Part shown: positions 58,556-64,000 of the stretch, piece after piece
How positions within the stretch are numbered: position 1 is the first letter of the stretch
How the letters are laid out: the number at the start of each line of letters is the position of its first letter
NCBI RefSeq assembly: GCF_022836875.1
Contig: NZ_CP090376.1
Location: 2,976,001 to 3,040,000 of the forward strand
DNA length: 64,000 nucleotides
Direction: 5' to 3'
DNA from: Flavobacterium enshiense
GTDB taxonomy: Bacteria; Bacteroidota; Bacteroidia; Flavobacteriales; Flavobacteriaceae
Notes under the pieces: model-generated
Databases searched by the model: none
What the model was told of the DNA's origin: nothing
What the model saw: the letters and a program-made list of their open reading frames with translations, nothing else
Made by a program: the position numbers and the translations under genes

Positions 58556-58849
58556 TTAATCGGAATTATCGTGATTCAGAAGTTTTGAATGTGCCACATG
58601 ATCCTCAAAAAGCTGCGGAATTTTTTTCTCGGAGACCTCGCCATACCAAACATTGTCGGGTTGAAAACCAATAACAGGAGCGCACTTGCAGTTATCTGTG
58701 CATTGTGTTTTTATAATCACCACTTCGCCTTTCATTTCGGTTTGCTTGATCAGACCGCGAAACACTTTTCGGTTGTTTTTGTTGTCTTTGCTGCATTTAT
58801 TACCATCGCAAAACAAAATGACTTTTTTCCGCATTTCTAGCTTTCTCAT
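58556..58849 (-). CDS. Small thioredoxin-like [2Fe-2S] protein
   Basis: A 97-residue protein with the thioredoxin-like ferredoxin cysteine pattern: C14 and C19 (CDGNKC) then C50, C54 and C56 (CTDNCKC), as in the (2Fe-2S) ferredoxin domain and NuoE-like folds. VILFCDGNKC and VVIIKTQCTDNC are the strand-loop units. It lacks the longer sequences of NuoE. A second ATG (58834) would remove five residues. Probably an electron carrier; partner unknown. It is 86 bp upstream of pepD. Confidence 0.8.
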   Translation of the reverse strand: MRKLEMRKKVILFCDGNKCSKDNKNNRKVFRGLIKQTEMKGEVVIIKTQCTDNCKCAPVIGFQPDNVWYGEVSEKKIPQLFEDHVAHSKLLNHDNSD

Positions 58850-58949
58850 GGCGTACTTTTTTTAGCGTTTCTTCCGTCTTACAAATTTACGACAACTCTT
58901 TCATTCCTTCATTCAATTTACATTTTTTATATTTAGCAAAATTTTCTCC

Positions 58950-60011
58950 ATGAACCGAAAACTGATTTTACCACTCTTTCTCGTTTTTCAACTGATCGGA
59001 TTAAAAATACTTTCCTTTTTTCCTGAAACTGTGGAACGCTTTTACAGCAACGGATTCTATCCTCCTTTGGCAAGAATTTCGAGAATCACGTTGGGAAAAA
59101 TTCCGTTTTCTGTGGGTGACGTTATCTATTGTATTGCCGTTTTCTTTTTGCTTCGCTGGTTTTGGAAGCAGCGAAAAACCTGGAAAATGCAGTGGAAATC
59201 AAATCTGCTGTCGTTTTTAGGATTTGTATCGGTATTTTATTTTTTCTTCAACCTAATGTGGGGAATAAACTATTTACGGATTCCGATGTATGTAAAACTC
59301 AACATCGAACGCGAATACACCCCCGAAGAATTATTAGCGTTTACCAAACTGATGATTGTAAAAACCAATGCAATCCATTCACAATTGGTCAAAAATGATA
59401 CTGTTAAAGTTGTATTGCCTTTCAATCGAGAACAAATCTTTGAGAAAACCCAGAACGGTTATGACAATCTCTGTAAAGCCTTCCCTTATCTAAAATATGA
59501 AAATCATTCGGTTAAACCTTCCCTTTTAAGTACACCTCTGACATACATGGGCTTTGGCGGTTACCTCAACCCGTTTACCAATGAAGCACAGGTAAACAAT
59601 CTGATTCCCTTGCACAATTTTACTACTACCACCGGACATGAAATGGCACATCAAATCGGAATTGGCCCTGAAAGTGAGGCGAATTTTATCGGTTATATGG
59701 CGACAATTTACAACGACGATATTTATTTCAGATATTGTGGTTATGCCTATGCGTTACGTTATTGTTTAGGAAACATGGAGAACTTTAAAGAAGGTTCTTC
59801 CGAAAAATTACTTCCGCTGATTCATCCCGGAATCTTGAAAAACTTTGAAGAAACCGAAAAATTCTGGGACAGCCATCAAACATTTATCGACGTGATTTTC
59901 CACACATTTTACGACAACTTCCTGAAAGTAAACCAGCAAAAAGACGGTTTGGAAGGCTACAGTAAGTTTGTCGGACTGATGGTTAATTATTATAAAACCA
60001 ACAAGCTTTAG
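58950..60011 (+). CDS. DUF3810 membrane protein with HExxH motif
   Basis: A 353-residue protein. Three hydrophobic segments occupy about 5-25, 55-72 and 88-105 (LLSFLGFVSVFYFFFNLMWG). The rest is likely periplasmic and belongs to the DUF3810 family. It holds GHEMAHQIGIGPESEANF with the zinc-peptidase motif H230-E231-x-x-H234 and the downstream glutamates E241 and E243, one of which could be the third ligand. This strongly suggests a metallopeptidase, though substrate and activity are unproven. Divergent from the ferredoxin-like gene. Confidence 0.82.
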   Translation: MNRKLILPLFLVFQLIGLKILSFFPETVERFYSNGFYPPLARISRITLGKIPFSVGDVIYCIAVFFLLRWFWKQRKTWKMQWKSNLLSFLGFVSVFYFFFNLMWGINYLRIPMYVKLNIEREYTPEELLAFTKLMIVKTNAIHSQLVKNDTVKVVLPFNREQIFEKTQNGYDNLCKAFPYLKYENHSVKPSLLSTPLTYMGFGGYLNPFTNEAQVNNLIPLHNFTTTTGHEMAHQIGIGPESEANFIGYMATIYNDDIYFRYCGYAYALRYCLGNMENFKEGSSEKLLPLIHPGILKNFEETEKFWDSHQTFIDVIFHTFYDNFLKVNQQKDGLEGYSKFVGLMVNYYKTNKL

Positions 60012-60044
60012 ATTTAACCGATTTTTTTTAAGTATTACTTATTT

Positions 60045-61289
60045 CTAAACCAATTGACTGATAAATTCGGCCGACTTGTCCAAAACAAAATCGGGTGCTT
60101 CTTTATGCGGCGTGTGTTTTATGTTTGGAATAATCAATTTTGACGAAGGACCGTTTACCTGCGAATTGATTTTTTCGACTTGTTCCAAGGTACCATACTC
60201 ATCATCTTCACCTTGAATAATCAACGACGGACATTTAATCAATGGTAAAAAACTTTCCATGTTCCAAACCTTGAATTCGTCACTCGTCCATTTACCGGCC
60301 CATGCCCAAAACATATCCTCGGTTTTATCTCCGTGGTATTTCTCTAATTTGGACTTTAAATCGGTTGTCTTGTAAAGATCAATCGCTTCTCTAATACCAT
60401 TTAAGGTAACTTCTTCCACAAGAACATGAGCTCCTTCGGTAATGATTCCTAAAATTTTCTCCGGATATTTTGCAGCAGTAAGCAAAGCTATGGAACCACC
60501 ATCACTGTGACCGAATAGGATTGCCTTATCTATATTCCAATAATTCAGGAGTTCGTTCAACATATCCGCCTCAAGTTCCATGTAATCATTATCACGCTTA
60601 GCGTATATGAACGGACAGGATTTCCCATAACCCTGACGGTCATAAACCAAAACATTACAATTGGTCAATGCCCCCAGTTTTTCCGGAAAATCCCTCCACA
60701 ATTCAACGCAACCCAATGAATCATGTAAAAAAATAATTGTTGGTCGCCCAGGATAATTGTCAATTCTTTTTATTGCGATTTCTTCTGGAGAAAATTTAAT
60801 TTTTGTCTGCATGTTTGTCAGTTCTTTTGACATTTTAAAGTTTATCAATTCAATTCCTTCTCGCACAACTACTTGCTTTGTGACTACTTTAAAGCCTATC
60901 TTTTCAAAAAACGGCTTGGCAGTTATACTAACATCTGAAGTCAATCGCTTATTCCCAATTTTTATCGCTTCTTTTTCTAATTCAGAATAAAGTCTACTTG
61001 CAATTCCTTGCCCCTGATAGTCTTTATGCACATACATCAAATCGACATAATTTCCTTTGTCTAATGTGCAAAAGCCAATAATTTTTTCTGTGTCTTCGGC
61101 TACTAATACAAATTGGTTCCTCAGTATATCAAACCAACGTTCCTCGTCTTCAATACTTGAAGTCCACACTTTTATTTGTTGGTCACTATAATCATTTATG
61201 CAGACTGTCGTTATCGTATCCGCAAATAATTGTAACAGCTCCTTTAAATCATAGATTGTCCCTAGTCTTATTATTAGTTGTAAAGTCAT
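60045..61289 (-). CDS. GNAT acetyltransferase fused to an alpha/beta hydrolase
   Basis: A 414-residue two-domain protein. Residues ~5-155 form a GNAT domain with the acetyl-CoA loop YQGQGIASRLYSELE (motif A) and ITAKPFFEKIGFKVV. Residues ~165-414 form an alpha/beta hydrolase: FLHDSLG oxyanion region, nucleophile S262 in FGHSDGGSIAL, acid D362/D363 in IQGEDDEYG and His392 or 395 in IKHTPHKEAP. An internal Met160 is where a free hydrolase would start, so this looks like an in-frame gene fusion. Upstream ATGs at 61319, 61310 and 61304 are possible; 61289 suits the GNAT domain best. Substrate unknown. Confidence 0.82.
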   Translation of the reverse strand: MTLQLIIRLGTIYDLKELLQLFADTITTVCINDYSDQQIKVWTSSIEDEERWFDILRNQFVLVAEDTEKIIGFCTLDKGNYVDLMYVHKDYQGQGIASRLYSELEKEAIKIGNKRLTSDVSITAKPFFEKIGFKVVTKQVVVREGIELINFKMSKELTNMQTKIKFSPEEIAIKRIDNYPGRPTIIFLHDSLGCVELWRDFPEKLGALTNCNVLVYDRQGYGKSCPFIYAKRDNDYMELEADMLNELLNYWNIDKAILFGHSDGGSIALLTAAKYPEKILGIITEGAHVLVEEVTLNGIREAIDLYKTTDLKSKLEKYHGDKTEDMFWAWAGKWTSDEFKVWNMESFLPLIKCPSLIIQGEDDEYGTLEQVEKINSQVNGPSSKLIIPNIKHTPHKEAPDFVLDKSAEFISQLV

Positions 61290-61372
61290 GATATTATTTT
61301 GCATTTTCATTGTCGCCATTTAGCCTGAGGACAAATTTTTACATTACGTCACAAGTATATGGCTTAAAACCT

Positions 61373-62677
61373 TTACATTTCGTCACTGGTAAAACTCTGG
61401 ATATTTTTCTTTTTATACGGACGGATGATCAAACGGCCTTCGCGATCGAATTTGATATAATTGTAAATCCAATTCATCAGCACCACTGCTTTGTTTTTGA
61501 ATCCGATGAGCGAAAACAAATGTACAAACATCCAAACAAACCAGGCAAAAACGCCTTGAAAATGCCAATGAGGTAAATCGACCACCGCTTTATTTCTTCC
61601 GATAGTGGCCATCGAGCCTTTGTCGTTGTACATGAAGGGCTGCATTGTCTTATTTTGCAATTTCCGAATCAGGTTTTCTGCCAACAAATCACCTTGCTGT
61701 ATCGCGGGCTGTGCCATCATGGGATGACCCTGCGGATTTTTATCGGACGCCATTAAAGCTACATCCCCTATGGCAAAAATATTATCATAACCCAATGCCT
61801 GATTGAATTCGTTCACCATCACACGATCGGCGCGTTCCGTTAAAGCTTCTTTTTTCAAACCGTTCACTACAGCGCCTTTCACCCCCGCTGCCCAAATAAC
61901 CGTTGCGGTATCAAAAGTCAAATCCGAATTGGTGGTTACCGTTCTCCCGTCGTAATTGGTTACCCTTACACTTTTCCAAATACTTACCCCCAGTCCGTGG
62001 AGGAAATCTTCCGCTTTTTGCGATGATTTTGGCGACATTGCATCGAGCAAACGATCACTCCCCTGAACAACATGAATCCCCATATTGCGTATGTCCAAAT
62101 CAGGATAGTCTTTCGGTAGTATAGCTTTTTTCATTTCAGCCAATGCTCCGGCCAGCTCTACTCCTGTTGGCCCCCCTCCTACAATTACGAAATTCATAAG
62201 CGCATTTCTTTCATTGATATCGTTGGTGAGTAATGCCTGTTCGAAATTTTCTAGGATCAGACTGCGGATATTTAGTGACTGCGGAATGGTTTTCATCGCC
62301 ATACTGAAATTCTCGATTTCCTTATTTCCGAAATAATTGGTTTTGGAGCCAGTAGCAATCACAAGATAATCATAATACAGATCACCAATATCAGCAATGA
62401 TTTTTTTGTTTTCAGCATCGATTTCCTTTACATTAGCCAGTCGGAAGTAGAAGTTCTCATAATCCTGCACTACTTTCCGGATGGGATAAGCAATGGACCC
62501 CGCTTCCAATCCGCCAGTGGCTACCTGATACAACAACGGCTGAAATGTATGGTAATTGTGTTTGTCGAGAAGGACAACCTGTGCATTTTTATTTTTAAGT
62601 TTTTTAGCCAGTGAAATTCCGGCAAAACCGCCACCTATAATTACGATGCGCGGAAAACTCGATCGGGGAATATTCAT
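61373..62677 (-). CDS. Type II NADH dehydrogenase (NDH-2)
   Basis: A 434-residue membrane-associated flavoprotein that passes electrons from NADH to menaquinone without pumping protons. FAD motif IVIIGGGFAGISLAKKL at the N-terminus; VLLDKHNYHTFQPLLYQVATGG is a hallmark of NDH-2. The NADH motif is FVIVGGGPTGVELAGALAE, and GDVALMASDKNPQGHPMMAQ is the second FAD contact. The C-terminus has an amphipathic/hydrophobic stretch (FQGVFAWFVWMFVHLFSLIG) for membrane attachment. It stands alone; period-7 DNA and a structured repeat lie upstream. Confidence 0.92.
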   Translation of the reverse strand: MNIPRSSFPRIVIIGGGFAGISLAKKLKNKNAQVVLLDKHNYHTFQPLLYQVATGGLEAGSIAYPIRKVVQDYENFYFRLANVKEIDAENKKIIADIGDLYYDYLVIATGSKTNYFGNKEIENFSMAMKTIPQSLNIRSLILENFEQALLTNDINERNALMNFVIVGGGPTGVELAGALAEMKKAILPKDYPDLDIRNMGIHVVQGSDRLLDAMSPKSSQKAEDFLHGLGVSIWKSVRVTNYDGRTVTTNSDLTFDTATVIWAAGVKGAVVNGLKKEALTERADRVMVNEFNQALGYDNIFAIGDVALMASDKNPQGHPMMAQPAIQQGDLLAENLIRKLQNKTMQPFMYNDKGSMATIGRNKAVVDLPHWHFQGVFAWFVWMFVHLFSLIGFKNKAVVLMNWIYNYIKFDREGRLIIRPYKKKNIQSFTSDEM

Positions 62678-62684
62678 CTTCTTT

Positions 62685-62720
62685 TGAGTAGCTGAGTTAC
62701 TGAGTTGCTAAGTTACGAAG
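62685..62720. repeat. Short period-7 repeat
   Basis: Successive near-copies of CTGAGTT / GCTAAGT with 7-bp spacing. A degenerate stretch of the same character lies at 51409-51450, upstream of pyrF and also near a structured element. Confidence 0.45.
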
Positions 62721-62818
62721 AAAGTGGGCAGAAGAGTAATGAAAAAAGTGAGAAGGGAATTCAAAAAATTCTCGATTCGAAAAAAAATAAAAGTTCAAAA
62801 GAAGCCATAAGTTTTCAC

Positions 62819-62914
62819 TTAGCCCCGATTGCAGTGGATCCCGATTTTTCATCGGGAGGAACGGAAAGCGGGAAAATGGCTTAAAAAAACACCTGAAGTG
62901 ATGCTCCAAAAAAA
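62819..62914 (+). repeat. Dispersed structured element, copy 2
   Basis: Begins TTAGCCCCG, has the hairpin TCCCGAT-(5 nt)-ATCGGGA (62839-62857), then ACGGAAAGCGGGAAAATGG and the end GCTCC-A7. The stem is identical to that of copy 1 while the loop differs. It lies between the divergent NDH-2 gene and the sigma-factor gene. Confidence 0.6.
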
Positions 62915-62964
62915 TAAAGCTTCAATAATTGTAACAATTGGTTAGGATTTAATACTAATTATTT

Positions 62965-63459
62965 ATGAATTCGAGTTTAGAGCAGTCCTTTGTTTCACAA
63001 TTAAAAGAACATCAGAATATTATCCACAAGATTTGTAGGCTGTATACTTCTGATGAAGATTCTCATAAGGACTTGTTTCAGGAAATTACCATTCAGCTTT
63101 GGAAAGCGTTCCCTCAATTTCGGGGTGATTCGAAATTTACCACCTGGGCTTATCGTGTGGCTTTGAATACGGCCATCACGCTTTACAGGAAAAAAACCAA
63201 ATCGATCAACACTATCGAATTTGACAGTACGATTCACCGGTTTGCCCACGATGACTACAATTACGAAGAGGAAGAACAGATCAAGTTGTTATATAAAGCG
63301 GTGCACCAGTTGAACGACATTGAAAAAGCCTTGGTTTTTATGTACCTTGAAGACAAAGATTACACAGAGATTGCCGAAACACTTGGGATTAGCGAAGTAA
63401 ATGCAAGGGTTAAAATGAACAGGATCAAAGGAAAATTAAAACGAATAGTAAATCCCTAA
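62965..63459 (+). CDS. ECF-type RNA polymerase sigma factor
   Basis: A 164-residue sigma-70 family member with regions 2 and 4 only. Region 2 (about 20-90) has DLFQEITIQLWKAFPQFRG and FTTWAYRVALNTAITLYRKK for -10 recognition. Region 4 (about 105-160) has the helix-turn-helix YTEIAETLGISEVNARVKMN. It is 12 bp upstream of a membrane protein gene that may act as its regulator. A dyad AATTGT-A-ACAATT (62927-62939) in front of it may be part of an autoregulated promoter. Confidence 0.92.
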   Translation: MNSSLEQSFVSQLKEHQNIIHKICRLYTSDEDSHKDLFQEITIQLWKAFPQFRGDSKFTTWAYRVALNTAITLYRKKTKSINTIEFDSTIHRFAHDDYNYEEEEQIKLLYKAVHQLNDIEKALVFMYLEDKDYTEIAETLGISEVNARVKMNRIKGKLKRIVNP

Positions 63460-63471
63460 GGAAAGGAAAAC

Positions 63472-64000
63472 ATGGACGAGTTAGATTTATTAAAAAAAGA
63501 CTGGAAGAAAAACGAACCTCAGTTTCCGAAAATTTCGGAACAGGAGATTTATGGAATGTTGCATAAGAAATCGTCATCAATTGTAAAATGGATTTTTATT
63601 ATCAGTATCATTGAATTTATTGCTTTAAATTCCCTGAGTTTATTGCTTCCGAATGATTTTGATTCAAAATTAGGATGGGTAGAAACTTTTGTTCGTTATT
63701 CGGATTATGTGGGTTATGCCATTGCAGCATTCTTTATCTATTTATTTTACAAAAACTTCCAATCCATATCCTCTACATCTACAACAAAAAAACTGATGGA
63801 GAGTATTTTGAGAACAAGAAAAACGGTAACCTATTATATTTTCTTTAATATAGCCTATGTGTTTTTGGCTGGACTGCTGATTATTGGTTCTGAGGTAAAA
63901 ATGTTACTTATTGACACGCATCAGGAAATGAAAGTTGTAGTGGGCGCAAGTATATTGTTACTGGTATTTTTACTCGTTATTCTTTTAATTGTATGGTTGT
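63472..64000 (+). CDS. Membrane protein downstream of the sigma factor (partial)
   Basis: The frame is open to the window end (176 residues). A short soluble N-terminus (MDELDLLKKDWKKNEPQFPKI) is followed by four hydrophobic segments, at about 40-58, 80-95, 122-143 and 153-176. The gene starts 12 bp after the sigma-factor stop, so it is co-transcribed. Small cytoplasmic N-terminus plus membrane helices fit an anti-sigma-like regulator, but no zinc or other anti-sigma motif is seen. The C-terminus is missing. Confidence 0.75.
   Translation, partial: MDELDLLKKDWKKNEPQFPKISEQEIYGMLHKKSSSIVKWIFIISIIEFIALNSLSLLLPNDFDSKLGWVETFVRYSDYVGYAIAAFFIYLFYKNFQSISSTSTTKKLMESILRTRKTVTYYIFFNIAYVFLAGLLIIGSEVKMLLIDTHQEMKVVVGASILLLVFLLVILLIVWL

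Overview
The window is chromosomal DNA of a Flavobacteriaceae bacterium, most likely Flavobacterium or a close relative. The evidence is low-GC DNA, the gliding-motility lipoprotein GldI, two proteins with type IX secretion (T9SS) C-terminal sorting domains, a type III glutamine synthetase, a PafA-type alkaline phosphatase, many MKK...Q/C signal peptides, and promoter -7 elements of the Bacteroidetes form TAnnTTTG. I saw no tRNA, rRNA, CRISPR array, insertion sequence or prophage. Most of the window is ordinary core genome.

Layout. 1-5.4 kb: the end of an S9 prolyl oligopeptidase, a TerB-like protein, a DUF1456 protein, sucC and lysA. 5.4-12.1 kb (minus strand): mnmA, a T9SS subtilase, a nitronate monooxygenase-like protein, a small secreted protein and pafA, with a MORN-like protein upstream. 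12.3-21.2 kb (minus): proC, yidC, pyrG, a DUF3820/OsmC/LysM-receptor cluster and guaA. 21.3-25.3 kb (plus): nrnA, gldI and two cyclophilin-FKBP fusion isomerases, which looks like an envelope-folding and gliding cluster. 25.4-33.3 kb: small unknown proteins, a methyltransferase, purM, two tandem double-OmpA proteins, an unresolved 0.5-kb locus and glnA type III. 33.6-37.6 kb: lipoproteins and outer-membrane barrel proteins. 37.7-41.2 kb: icmF. 41.6-44.0 kb: a secreted RCC1-repeat protein with 14 repeats. 44.0-44.6 kb holds gene debris. 44.6-48.6 kb: an alcohol dehydrogenase, then katG with a VOC protein. 48.8-52.7 kb: DUF4197, a BtuF-like receptor, pyrF and prfA. 52.9-57.0 kb: a lipoprotein, then a TonB-dependent siderophore receptor and a PepSY membrane protein behind a Fur-box-like palindrome. 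57.0-64.0 kb: pepD, a 2Fe-2S protein, a DUF3810 protein with an HExxH motif, a GNAT-hydrolase fusion, NDH-2, and an ECF sigma factor with a membrane protein running off the end.

The less ordinary signals are non-coding. Two copies of a dispersed structured element (51.5 and 62.8 kb) share the same stem with different loops. Two REP-like hairpins in opposite orientation lie at 41.4-41.5 kb. A broken helix-turn-helix gene sits at 44.4 kb. A terminator-flanked orphan locus lies at 30.6-31.1 kb. Among proteins, the GNAT-hydrolase fusion, the LysM-plus-periplasmic-receptor protein, the HExxH motif in the DUF3810 protein and the tandem double-OmpA proteins deserve a second look. I found no convincing new multi-gene defence or mobile system.
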